DNA of 64,000 nucleotides from the NCBI GenBank assembly GCA_965214085.1, contig OZ243937.1, positions 744,001-808,000 of the forward strand, written 5' to 3'. The notes under the pieces are model-generated. The model did no database searches and had not been told where the DNA came from. It saw only the letters and a program-made list of their open reading frames with translations. Of the stretch, positions 34,477 to 42,778 are shown one piece after another. Position numbers and translations under genes: made by a program. Origin of the DNA: UBA6055 sp965214085 (GTDB lineage Bacteria > Chloroflexota > Anaerolineae > Aggregatilineales > Phototrophicaceae). Position 1 is the first letter of the stretch; each line of letters opens with the position of its first letter.

Positions 34477-36003
34477 CTAGGGTTGCGGTCGCTTCGACAT
34501 GAATTCGCCGCCGATCATGTGGCCCAGTTCGTCGATAGTGGTTAGGCTCACATCCGGCACTTCATGCACGCGTCCGGCGTAAAAGACGAAGATGCGGTCG
34601 CTGTAAGTGACCAGTTCTTCCAGATCGGAGGAATTGAAGATGATGGCGGCGCCCTGCCTGCAGCGCTCCAGCAGTTGCGTCCAGATCCAGCGGGCGGAAT
34701 CGACATCCAGCCCGCGCGTCGGCTGCTCGAGGATCAGCAGCTTGGGGTCCTCCGGCAGCAGGCCGATCAGGACGCGCTGCTGATTGCCGCCGGAGAGCTG
34801 TTCAATGTTGTCGCTGGAGCGGCCTTTGACGCGGTAGCGCTCAATGCGGGCAGCCGTCAGTTTCTCGACCGCATTCCAGTCGATTTGCAGCCGCTCGTCG
34901 CTGACCAGGGCGCTGTGCTCGGTCAGGGTCAAGCCGGCGATCAAACCTTCTTCCAGCCGGCCGTCCGCGCCAAAGACGCAGCCGCGCCGAAAAAGCTGCC
35001 GATAGCTGGCGTTAAGGATGTTCTTGCCGTCATAGCTGAGCGCGCCGCTGGTGACGCGCTGCAAACGAGCGCAGGCGCGCATGAACAGCTCCTGGCCGCT
35101 GCCGCCCAAGCCCGCCAAGCCGATGACTTCGCCGGCGCGGGCTGTCATCGAGATCGGCTGCATATCCAGCCGCAGATCCTGTACGACCAGCCGATCGGCT
35201 ACGAGCACGGCTTGGCCGATTTCGAAATGCGGGCGGCTCTGCGCTGCGAGTTCTTCGCCGAACATCAGCGTCACCAATTGTCGTTTGGTCTCGGCGATGC
35301 GGGCTGCGGTCAGATTGTCGTCGCTGGCGGGCATGTCCATCTCGCCGACCAGCTCGCCGGCGCGCAAGACGACTACTTCGTCGCAAAGGTCGATGACGTC
35401 TTCCAGCTTGTGCGAGACCAGCAATACGACCAAGCCCTCGTCGTGCGCCAGCCGCCGCAGCGCGCTAAACAGGATGTCTTTCTGCTCGGCGGAAATGCCG
35501 GTGGTCGGCTCATCGAGAATCAGCGTTTCGACGCCCAATGCCAGCAGGCGAATGATTTCCAGTTGCTGTCGCTGGGCGATGAGCAGATTGTCGATCGGCT
35601 GGTGCGCATCCAGCTCAAAGCCGAAGCGCGCGGTAAGTTGTTTTAAGTCGGCTTCAGCCTGGGCGCGTTTGAGCGTGATGCCTTGCGCGCCGCCGTAGAT
35701 GAAGTTTTCCAAGACGGTGAATGCGCCGACATCGAGCGGGTCTTGCTGCAGCATGCCGATGCCGTTGGCGATGGCGGCCGTGGGCCCGGTGTAGTCGATG
35801 ACTTTACCGTCAATCCGGATTTCGCCTTCGTCAGCGGGCTGGAAGCCGGACAAGATTTTCATCAGCGTTGACTTGCCGGCGCCATTTTCGCCCAGGATGC
35901 CCACGATTCGCCCATGGTCGAAGCGGACGTTGATGTCATTGTTGGCGTGCACGGGTCCAAAATGTTTGTGGATATGTCGCAGTTCAATGTCCATCGCGGT
36001 CAT
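34477..36003 (-). CDS. BMP-type ABC transporter ATPase (two ABC domains)
   Basis: 508 residues with two ABC domains in tandem, typical of NupO/YufO- and RbsA-like ATPases. The first has an intact Walker A (GENGAGKST, 38-46) and Walker B (LILDEPTTG) with a divergent signature; the second has a degenerate Walker A (GLGGSGQELFM) but a good signature (LSGGNQQRV) and Walker B (LLILEQPTRG). This asymmetric pattern is usual in the family. It should energise the two permeases at 29307-31528, although the restriction-modification pair now separates them. ATG 36003 or ATG 35994 may be the start. Confidence 0.92.
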   Translation of the reverse strand: MTAMDIELRHIHKHFGPVHANNDINVRFDHGRIVGILGENGAGKSTLMKILSGFQPADEGEIRIDGKVIDYTGPTAAIANGIGMLQQDPLDVGAFTVLENFIYGGAQGITLKRAQAEADLKQLTARFGFELDAHQPIDNLLIAQRQQLEIIRLLALGVETLILDEPTTGISAEQKDILFSALRRLAHDEGLVVLLVSHKLEDVIDLCDEVVVLRAGELVGEMDMPASDDNLTAARIAETKRQLVTLMFGEELAAQSRPHFEIGQAVLVADRLVVQDLRLDMQPISMTARAGEVIGLAGLGGSGQELFMRACARLQRVTSGALSYDGKNILNASYRQLFRRGCVFGADGRLEEGLIAGLTLTEHSALVSDERLQIDWNAVEKLTAARIERYRVKGRSSDNIEQLSGGNQQRVLIGLLPEDPKLLILEQPTRGLDVDSARWIWTQLLERCRQGAAIIFNSSDLEELVTYSDRIFVFYAGRVHEVPDVSLTTIDELGHMIGGEFMSKRPQP

Positions 36004-36072
36004 CCAGCCGGCTGTTCATTCCATCAAACGATACTTTATTGTAGCGCAGTCCCCCTTTATGACCAATTTGCC

Positions 36073-36266
36073 GGTAGTGTATCGAATTCGGTTGAAATTC
36101 AATTTCACCACAAAGACACAAAGGCACAAAGCACACAAAGAATATGGCATATCTCGATTAAGTTTCTCGGTGCTCTCGCAGGGCAATCGCATCAATATCC
36201 ATAAATGACGAATTTATTATCAAACTAACAAATTGTAGGGGCGAGCCTTGGCTCGCCCATGAAATC
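36073..36266 (+). repeat. 194-bp dispersed repeat, copy 2
   Basis: Near-identical (two substitutions) to 25969-26162 in the same orientation. It fills most of the 359-bp gap between the ATPase start and the next gene. The AGGAGG and TATGAT-type promoter of that next gene lie just beyond it (about 36328-36359). Confidence 0.95.
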
Positions 36267-36362
36267 GCGCATAATCTTTTGCGAAAAATAATTTGCCCCG
36301 ATTTGCCCAAATCCCTGTCTGATGTGCTATGATGTAGAGTAATGAAAAATATTAGGAGGTTG

Positions 36363-37186
36363 ATGATGAGCACGCGAGATTTTGCACAAGCCTCTCCGCT
36401 GGCGAGCGCTAGCAGATTTGCGGGGGGGGGGGGGGGGGGCATTCCCGGGCATTTGAGTTACTAGCAAGGTTCCTCACGCAGTTTTCCCCTAGAGCCAGAA
36501 ACAATTTCATAGCGGTCGTTGCGGCGCTTTTCCTCGTGTTGGCGCTGGTTTCGCTGCCGGCGCAGGCGCAAACCACGGCGACGATTAGCGCTCCCTCAAC
36601 CATACCTGAAGGCGGGCTGGTGGCGCAGCAGGTTGGCAACTGCCCCGAAATGCAAAGGGTGACACCGACAAAACGTGCCGACGAAACTGTCTCGGCTTTC
36701 TATACGCGCTATATCGCGTGGATGCAGGCGAACCGATACGACCGGGGCTACTGCGAGTTTCGGGATATCCCCGATGATGCCGTGCGAGCAGTGCCGTTTA
36801 CGGTCAAGATAAGCAATGGGGATGCGGGTACATACATGATTGTAATCACGAGGGCAGGGGCGCAGGCTGATGACCTTAAGATATTGAACTCTGAGCTCGC
36901 AGTCTCTAGGTTGACCACCACACTTACGCAGGGCCAGACGAGGACCAGAGACTACTTCGTGGTGTCTCGATACCCAAACTATAGGCCGGGCGATACAAGG
37001 ACGAACGCCATTTTGATTCTTCCGCCGCTCGCGTCATCATATGCTGATGCCATAGCCAGGCATGAGATCACGATAGTCGACGATGACAACAGCGCCTACA
37101 TTGGCCGGCGGCGACATCACCCCTACGGCGAGACCTGGAATAGCCAGCCGCATTGCTACGGCGTCATGAACTGCGCCTACGACTGA
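36363..37186 (+). CDS. Secreted protein gene interrupted by an 18-G tract (frameshifted; possible switch)
   Basis: AGGAGG (36354-36359) and ATG 36363 give MMSTRDFAQASPLASASRFA, then the reading frame enters 18 G (36422-36439) and stops soon after (IPGHLSY). The main ORF lies in another frame, open from 36413 to 37186, with no ATG/GTG/TTG before GTG 36536. If the tract had 19 G, the two would join into one protein of about 275 residues with a proper signal peptide (FIAVVAALFLVLALVSLPAQ). The mature part has beta-sandwich, Calx-beta-like features (VRAVPFTVKISNGD, ARHEITIVDDDN). Either a length-variable switch or a miscalled homopolymer. Confidence 0.7.
36422..36439 (+). repeat. Poly-G tract (18 G) within the secreted protein gene
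   Basis: Eighteen G in a row inside the coding region, between the RBS-ATG part and the signal peptide. One extra G restores the frame. Confidence 0.95.
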
Positions 37187-37209
37187 TGCTTGCCTTGGGG
37201 TGAATGCGA

Positions 37210-37246
37210 GGGCAATTGCCTCAAAATGATTTTGAAGCGATTGCCC
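37210..37246. terminator. Hairpin between convergent genes (bidirectional terminator or repeat module)
   Basis: GGGCAATTGCCTCAAAAT (37210-37227) pairs with ATTTTGAAGCGATTGCCC (37229-37246), 16 of 18 positions. It lies in the 68-bp gap between the ends of two convergent genes. The arms are the GGGCAATCGC/TCAAAA module seen elsewhere as single copies. Confidence 0.6.
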
Positions 37247-37254
37247 GGCGCGTA

Positions 37255-37680
37255 TCAGGCGGATGGAACCACTTCGAGCGCGATGATATGTGGATGGCTG
37301 GCGGTTCCATCGGCGCGGTAGGCGATAGCGGAAAACTTGTGCCAGCCGATGCCCTTTGCCAGCCAATTGGTAGCGATGCGGTAACTCTGCTGATGCTGAG
37401 TCTCAGTTTCGCTGGATTGCAGCAGCTCCTCGTCGACGTACAGCTCGATGCGCTGTATCCCCGCTGCCGGGTCGGAAGCGAGAATGTCGATATCAAAGAT
37501 GATGCCCTCGACGACTCGTTGATTGTGAGGTGGGTAAAGAATCTGTACCAGGGGAACGGCGGATGTCGCGGTGGGCAGCGGTGTTGGCGGAGCTGGGGCC
37601 GAAAGATTGCAGGCGCTGAAGACCATGACACAGCCCAGCAGGCAGAGCAGTAGTCGCGCAGAATGGAGCGGCGCGCGCAT
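37255..37680 (-). CDS. Lipoprotein with an Ig-like domain
   Basis: 141 residues from ATG 37680 (MRAPLHSARLLLCLLGCVMV); the longer ORF to 37761 adds a non-signal-like stretch. A lipobox (VFSAC) with Cys about residue 28 indicates lipid anchoring, followed by a Pro/Thr linker and one Ig-like beta domain (VQILYPPHNQRVVEG, GIQRIELYVDEELL, HKFSAIAYRADGT). No catalytic residues. It would be on the outer face of the cytoplasmic membrane. Confidence 0.75.
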   Translation of the reverse strand: MRAPLHSARLLLCLLGCVMVFSACNLSAPAPPTPLPTATSAVPLVQILYPPHNQRVVEGIIFDIDILASDPAAGIQRIELYVDEELLQSSETETQHQQSYRIATNWLAKGIGWHKFSAIAYRADGTASHPHIIALEVVPSA

Positions 37681-37847
37681 TATAATGGCTGGCGTGGCCA
37701 AAGATTCGCGCTTATGCCTTTTCGTCGGGCAATGCGCTGGAGCGCGGCGATGACCATTCATCAGCGGTAGTGCAATTGGTTTCTCATTCCAGTTTGATTA
37801 TGGAACTCACTTTCCGCATACGCAAGCGCGATGCAGGCGGTGCGCAG

Positions 37848-38100
37848 GGCAAGCGCTTCAAAATGAATCTTATACAAACTTAAATCTAACCACAGAGAAC
37901 ACAGAGAACACAGAGAACACAGAGAAAAGTCTATCACTAAATTGATATTGTGAAATTGCGCTTCAATTTTAAACCCAATTTTATTTATCCTGCCGAAACA
38001 TGTCGAAATATGTAGGGGCGATCCTTGGCTCGCCTGTACGCACGCAGCATTGGATTACATATTTTGTGTGAGCCAAGTCGTGATTTGCGAGCGACTGTGG
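37848..38100. repeat. Repeat-filled intergenic stretch with 90-bp repeat copy B
   Basis: The 524-bp gap 37681-38204 has no gene. It contains a GGGCAAGCGCTTCAAAATG module (37848-37866), an AACTTAAATCTAACC link, a micro-tandem of AACACAGAG units (about 37890-37926) and 38011-38100, the 90-bp repeat matching 1329-1418 reversed. A run of nine or more T (about 38105-38113) follows. Confidence 0.8.
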
Positions 38101-38204
38101 TTATATTTTTTTTTGAAGCGATTGTCCTGGCGATGCAGGCGGCGCGGCAATGAAAGGGCATAGGTAACATCAAAGTCCTGCGCTGGAATAAAGGCGCGGA
38201 CGCG

Positions 38205-39008
38205 TCATTCGGCCGATAGACCCGCATCCTGGCAAATCCCTCTGGACAAGATGTCGTCGACATAGCTCGCTACTTGCGGGCGCGCTTGCTCAAGTGGCGG
38301 CGCATCTTCGCTGGCGCCGAGCCGCCAGTTCAAAGCCCGCGCGATGAGATCTGACCATTGCGGAAACTGCTGCTGCGCCCAGGCGGCCGCTTTCACTTTG
38401 GAGGCGGCCTGTCCATGCGCCAGGGTGTAGACGCCGCGAGCGACTGTGAGCACGATATACGACAGCATCATGATGTCTGTCGCGTCTCTGACCGTTCGTC
38501 GATAGGCGCAGATATGCTCGCGAACAGCCTCAAGCCAGTCGGGCGTCGGTATCGGGTCTATCAGCGACTGGATGGACGGGCCCTGCAAGGCGATGCCATT
38601 CCGGCGCAAGTCATACCAGCTTATCAGCCAGTCCTCGCCCGCTTCAATCAGGTGAAAGGGCTCGCCCGGGCTGATGATGCCGATTGCGCTCTTGGCGACG
38701 CGAAAAGTCTTCAACGCCCGGCGCGAGATATAGGCTAACTCAAGGCGGTCGTCCCAATGCGGATGGTCCTTGACAACGCCCGTATGCATGCGCTGCAGCT
38801 GCAGGAATTGGCGCTGGTCCAGCTCCGCCCGCAGCACGACGACCAGATCAATATCGCTGATGGCGATGTCGAAGTCGCCGCTGATCAGCGAGCCGTACAG
38901 ATAAATGCCAAGCAGATCATCCGTCAGAATCTGATTGAGCTCGTCTATCAAGCGATCGCTTATATGCCGAACCATGCCGATATCGCTGCGCTTCCCTGCG
39001 TCTGCCAT
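38205..39008 (-). CDS. AadA-like nucleotidyltransferase
   Basis: 267 residues. The nucleotidyltransferase signature is clear: YGSLISGDFDIAISDIDLVV, with the GS motif and the D-x-D pair. The C-terminal helical part (EHICAYRRTVRD, YIVLTVARGVYTLAHGQA) matches the aminoglycoside adenylyltransferase-type partner domain (DUF4111). Such proteins add AMP to aminoglycosides or to unknown hydroxyl groups; resistance cannot be assumed. It is an isolated gene, divergent from the enolase-family gene. Confidence 0.85.
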   Translation of the reverse strand: MADAGKRSDIGMVRHISDRLIDELNQILTDDLLGIYLYGSLISGDFDIAISDIDLVVVLRAELDQRQFLQLQRMHTGVVKDHPHWDDRLELAYISRRALKTFRVAKSAIGIISPGEPFHLIEAGEDWLISWYDLRRNGIALQGPSIQSLIDPIPTPDWLEAVREHICAYRRTVRDATDIMMLSYIVLTVARGVYTLAHGQAASKVKAAAWAQQQFPQWSDLIARALNWRLGASEDAPPLEQARPQVASYVDDILSRGICQDAGLSAE

Positions 39009-39111
39009 GATACCTGTCTGTCCCAGGATCGATCCGGGCTACCTGCGGAAATCTACCTGCGAAAGTGGTAGACTTTGAGCCTATTGGATTCTACCTAGAA
39101 AGTTCCCTGAC

Positions 39112-40245
39112 ATGAAGATTGCGCGCATCGAGACTTATATTGCGGAGCAGCAGTTGGACAAGCCCTTCTACTTTTCGCAGTTTGAGTTTCAGTCGCGGCA
39201 GATCTGCCTGGTAAAAGTCATCGCCGACGATGGGACTTATGGCTGGGGCGAGGGCTACGGGCCCGCGATCGTCGTCAAAGCCGGGGTCGAATTTCTGACG
39301 CCGCTGGTCCTTGACGAAGACCCGCTGCAAGTGGAGGCGATCTGGAACAAGATGCACCTGCGCTCGCTGGATTACGCGCGTCGCGGCGTACTGGTCGCGG
39401 CCATTAGCGCCATCGACATCGCCTTGTGGGACTTGCGCGGCAAGCTGCTGGGGCAGCCGGTTTCCGTGCTGCTGGGCGGGCGGCGGCGCGAACATGTGCG
39501 GGTGTATGCGACCGGCTTGTACTTCACTGAAACCGACGATCAGGCGGGCGCGCTGGTTGAAGAGGCACAACTGTATGCGGCGCAAGGGTTCAGCGCCATC
39601 AAGATGAAAGTTGGCTTAGGCGTCGAGACTGACGTTCGTCACGCGCGGGCGGTGCGGCAGGCAATCGGCGCTGATATCGAATTGATGGTGGACGCGAATC
39701 ACGCTTATTCGTTCAACGAAGCCTTAACCTTCGCGCGGCGGATTGAGCCGCTGGGCATCAGCTTCTTTGAGGAGCCGCTGTCGCCGGAAGACTACGAAGG
39801 TTATCGCGACCTGCGTCAGCGGACTTCTATCGCGATCGCTGGCGGCGAATGCGAATACCTGCTGGCCGGTTTCCGTCAGCTCTTGAGCATGCGCTGCGTC
39901 GATATCGCCCAGCCCGATATTTGCGGCGCGGGCGGCTTGACCGAGGTCAAGCGAATTGCGGCACTGGCCAGCGCTTTCCAGACCAACATCATCCCGCATA
40001 GCTGGGGCACGGGCATCGCCTTTGCCGCTGGCTTGCACCTGGTGAGTACGCTTGACCCGTTGCCCGGCAGGCTGCGCATGCCCGAGGCCATGCTGGAAAT
40101 GGACCGCTCCGAGAGCGCCCTGCGCGATACGCTGACGCAGCCGCAGTTTACACAGGTGGACGGCAAAGTGGCGGTGCCGACCGCGCCCGGCTTGGGCGTC
40201 GATGTCGACCCGGTCTATCTGGCGCGCTATGCCAGGGGCGGATAA
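39112..40245 (+). CDS. Mandelate racemase/muconate lactonizing enzyme family (enolase superfamily)
   Basis: 377 residues. Catalytic and metal ligands are visible: K164-x-K166 (IKMKVGLG), D194 in MVDANHAY, E220 in FFEEPL, E246 in GGECEY and a histidine in IIPHSWGTG. This is the KxK plus Mg-ligand arrangement of acid-sugar dehydratases and racemases. The specific substrate cannot be read. The next gene starts on the base after its stop, so the two form an operon; together they suggest catabolism of a hydroxy acid. Confidence 0.9.
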   Translation: MKIARIETYIAEQQLDKPFYFSQFEFQSRQICLVKVIADDGTYGWGEGYGPAIVVKAGVEFLTPLVLDEDPLQVEAIWNKMHLRSLDYARRGVLVAAISAIDIALWDLRGKLLGQPVSVLLGGRRREHVRVYATGLYFTETDDQAGALVEEAQLYAAQGFSAIKMKVGLGVETDVRHARAVRQAIGADIELMVDANHAYSFNEALTFARRIEPLGISFFEEPLSPEDYEGYRDLRQRTSIAIAGGECEYLLAGFRQLLSMRCVDIAQPDICGAGGLTEVKRIAALASAFQTNIIPHSWGTGIAFAAGLHLVSTLDPLPGRLRMPEAMLEMDRSESALRDTLTQPQFTQVDGKVAVPTAPGLGVDVDPVYLARYARGG

Positions 40246-41202
40246 ATGAGCCAAGCCATCCCGCTAGCGGCGATCCAAGCGGCGGCAACTCGCCTCGCTG
40301 ATATCGCAGTACGCAGTCCGCTGCTGCGCCTGCCGCTGGAAGATGCTCCCGCGGAAATCTATCTCAAGTTGGAGAACTTGCAGCCCATCGGCTCGTTTAA
40401 GTTGCGTGGCGCCGGCAACGCCATGGCTCTGGCATCACGCGGTGAATTGGCGCGCGGCGTCTACACAGCGAGCGCGGGCAATATGGCGCAGGGCGTGGCT
40501 TGGCGCGCGGCGCGCTTGGGCATACCCTGTCACGTGGTCGTGCCGGATCATGCGCCCGAGACGAAACTGGCGGCGGTGCGGCGGCTGGGCGGCGAGATCA
40601 TCAAGGTACCTTTCGATCGCTGGTGGCAGGTCATCGTCACTGGCCAATTCGCGGGCTTGCAGGGACATTTTATTCATCCGGTGAGCAACCCGGACGTGAT
40701 GGCGGGCAATGGCGTGATTGGGCTGGAGATCCTGGAAGACTTGCCCGATGTCGCCGCCGTGGTCATTCCCTATGGCGGCGGCGGGCTGAGCAGCGGCATC
40801 GCCTCGGCGCTACGGGCGCTGAAGCCGGAAACGCGCGTCTACGCGGTCGAGGTGGAGACGGCCGCGCCACTAGCCGCGTCTTTGCGGGCGGGAGCGCCTG
40901 TCGAGGTTGATTATACGCCCAGCTTCGTGGACGGCATCGGCGGCAAGAGCGTACTGCCGGAGATGTGGCCCCGCGCGCGCGCCTTGCTCGATGATTCGCT
41001 GGTGGTGTCGCTGCAAGCAGTCCGGGCGGCGATACGGCTGTTGGCCGAGCGGCAGCGGGTGATCGCCGAGGGCGCGGGAGCGGCATCAGTGGCGGCGGCG
41101 CTGGCGGGCAAAGCCGGCGGCGGCAAAGTGGTCTGCGTCGTCTCGGGCGGGAATATCGAGGCGGAGGTTTTGTCGGCGATTTTGGCGGACTTGGGCGATT
41201 AA
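40246..41202 (+). CDS. PLP-dependent threonine/serine dehydratase-like enzyme
   Basis: 318 residues of the fold-type II PLP family. The Schiff-base lysine is K52 (IGSFKLRGA), the substrate loop SAGNMAQG and the phosphate-binding GGGG (PYGGGGLSSG) follow. No C-terminal ACT domain, so it resembles catabolic threonine dehydratases or serine/threo-3-hydroxyaspartate enzymes. It follows the enolase-superfamily gene without a gap and ends exactly next to the stop of the convergent methyltransferase gene. Confidence 0.9.
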   Translation: MSQAIPLAAIQAAATRLADIAVRSPLLRLPLEDAPAEIYLKLENLQPIGSFKLRGAGNAMALASRGELARGVYTASAGNMAQGVAWRAARLGIPCHVVVPDHAPETKLAAVRRLGGEIIKVPFDRWWQVIVTGQFAGLQGHFIHPVSNPDVMAGNGVIGLEILEDLPDVAAVVIPYGGGGLSSGIASALRALKPETRVYAVEVETAAPLAASLRAGAPVEVDYTPSFVDGIGGKSVLPEMWPRARALLDDSLVVSLQAVRAAIRLLAERQRVIAEGAGAASVAAALAGKAGGGKVVCVVSGGNIEAEVLSAILADLGD

Positions 41203-42687
41203 CTACAGCTTTTGCGGCGGGTTAAACAAGTCGCGCTCGTAACCGGTGCCGCTGCGCCCGGCCGGGCTGGGCATATTAAACTTGACGCCATCGAGAATCT
41301 CGTCCACCGTCAGCATTTGTATCTTGGGGTATTCCCGCTCGCCGATGCGCACATGCCCCGCCAGCGCCATCGTCTGCTGGAAGTTGCGCGCTTGCACTTG
41401 CCCCGGCGCATTCAGAGCGATCAAGCCGGCCATCTGGATATTCTCGAATTGCAGTACGCTGTTTAAGGCGCGTACGCTGTTGATGCTCAGATGCTCGCCG
41501 CCTTTGACCTCCAGCGCCATGCTTTGGAAGACTTTCTCGCCCGGCATATCAAAGTAGATGCGGCCGTCGATGCCGTCATCGGCGGATTTCTTCACATTGA
41601 CGAAACCCTCGACCAGCTCGACGCACCACTTTTGGAATTGGTAGGGGTCTTGCTTCCACAGCTCATGCGCGCCTTCCCAATTCTTGGGCACGCCGTCGAT
41701 GACATAGTCCCTGCCTGCTTGCAGGTGCAGGCGCTCAGTCAGGCGGCGGCGAGCCACGCGGCGGATGGCGTGGATGGTGATGTCGCAGCCGATCCACTGG
41801 CGACCGAGCTTTTCAGCCGCTTCGATGGTCGTGGCGCAGCCGCAGAAGGGGTCGAAGACGACATCGCCTTCGTTGGAAGAAGCCCGGATGATGCGGTCCA
41901 GCAGGGCGATGGGTTTTTGGGTTTTGAAATTCATGCGTTCATGTTTAGGTATGTGTCCTCCCGCGGCTATATCCACCCAATAGTCCTCAGGAACTTTTCC
42001 TCGAATGGCGTATTTTGCTTCTAATTCTTTAACTTCTTTGTCTGTTCGACCCCCTCGGGAAAGAGAGTTGTGACCGGTCCCGGAAATCCGTTTATATGGA
42101 ATACGTATATTGTCAGGATTAAAGACCCATCTTGCTCCTTTTGAGAAATATAGAATAATATCATGTTTCTTTGGAAACCAACGTTTCGTATTTGAAGGGC
42201 CTGTATAGCACCAGGCAATTTCATTTCTATAGCATCTCCGTCCAAACACCACATCCATCACAATCTTCAAATAGTGGCTGGCTGTCGGGTCGCAGTGCAG
42301 ATAAATCGACGCCGTCGGCTTCATCGTCCACTTGATCCAGAGTAGGCGCTCGGTCATGTAGGCCAGGTAAGCGGCCATATCCGGCTGCACATTGACCAGC
42401 CCACTAATGAAGTGCGCCAGAAAGTCGGCGCTGTGTCCATCGATGCCGTGCTCGCGCAGCAGCTTGGGCAGCGACTTAATGACGCGCATCTTCTCGGCGT
42501 CCAGGAACCAGGTGTCGGTGTAGGCTTCGACCTGGTCGGGCAGGGGGCGGCCCGTATGGTCTTTGTAGATGCTGTTGTAATCGCGTTTGGAATTAAACGG
42601 GGGGTCCAGGTAAACGAGGTCGACGCTTTCGGGAGACATCTTCTCGCGCATGATGGTGAGGCAGTCGCCGTAGTAGAGGGTGTTCAT
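41203..42687 (-). CDS. Beta-class DNA methyltransferase fused to a PD-(D/E)XK nuclease-like domain
   Basis: 494 residues from ATG 42687 (MNTLYYGDCLTIM); an in-frame GTG 42693 is also possible. Motif IV (DPPF, 28-31) comes before motif I (FDPFCGCATT, 278-287), the beta-class order for N4-cytosine or N6-adenine methylation. After about residue 350 there is a domain with D374-G-R-I then E393-V-K395 (GIDGRIYF, ALEVKGG), matching the Mrr-like PD-(D/E)XK pattern, so one protein may both methylate and cut. Codon use looks more AT-rich in the middle (about 41940-42260). A 13-G tract lies 39 nt upstream of the start. Confidence 0.85.
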   Translation of the reverse strand: MNTLYYGDCLTIMREKMSPESVDLVYLDPPFNSKRDYNSIYKDHTGRPLPDQVEAYTDTWFLDAEKMRVIKSLPKLLREHGIDGHSADFLAHFISGLVNVQPDMAAYLAYMTERLLWIKWTMKPTASIYLHCDPTASHYLKIVMDVVFGRRCYRNEIAWCYTGPSNTKRWFPKKHDIILYFSKGARWVFNPDNIRIPYKRISGTGHNSLSRGGRTDKEVKELEAKYAIRGKVPEDYWVDIAAGGHIPKHERMNFKTQKPIALLDRIIRASSNEGDVVFDPFCGCATTIEAAEKLGRQWIGCDITIHAIRRVARRRLTERLHLQAGRDYVIDGVPKNWEGAHELWKQDPYQFQKWCVELVEGFVNVKKSADDGIDGRIYFDMPGEKVFQSMALEVKGGEHLSINSVRALNSVLQFENIQMAGLIALNAPGQVQARNFQQTMALAGHVRIGEREYPKIQMLTVDEILDGVKFNMPSPAGRSGTGYERDLFNPPQKL

Positions 42688-42725
42688 GCCCACCCCCGCG
42701 GCATACTATTATCGTTACATATTAC

Positions 42726-42738
42726 GGGGGGGGGGGGG
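42726..42738 (-). repeat. Poly-G/C tract (13) upstream of the methyltransferase-nuclease gene
   Basis: Thirteen G on the plus strand, i.e. 13 C in the 5' region of the minus-strand gene, next to AT-rich sequence containing TAATAT and GATAAT. Its length could affect promoter spacing. Confidence 0.85.
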
Positions 42739-42778
42739 TGATGCTATTACTGGTCATAGAAGACTCCAGGGAAGGGCT

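Noticed and set aside
34564..35646. 360-codon open frame on the plus strand
   Set aside because: Antisense to the ABC ATPase; no domain and no RBS.
37675..37690. TATAAT at the lipoprotein start as its -10 box
   Set aside because: It overlaps the chosen ATG, so transcription would start downstream of it; treated as chance.
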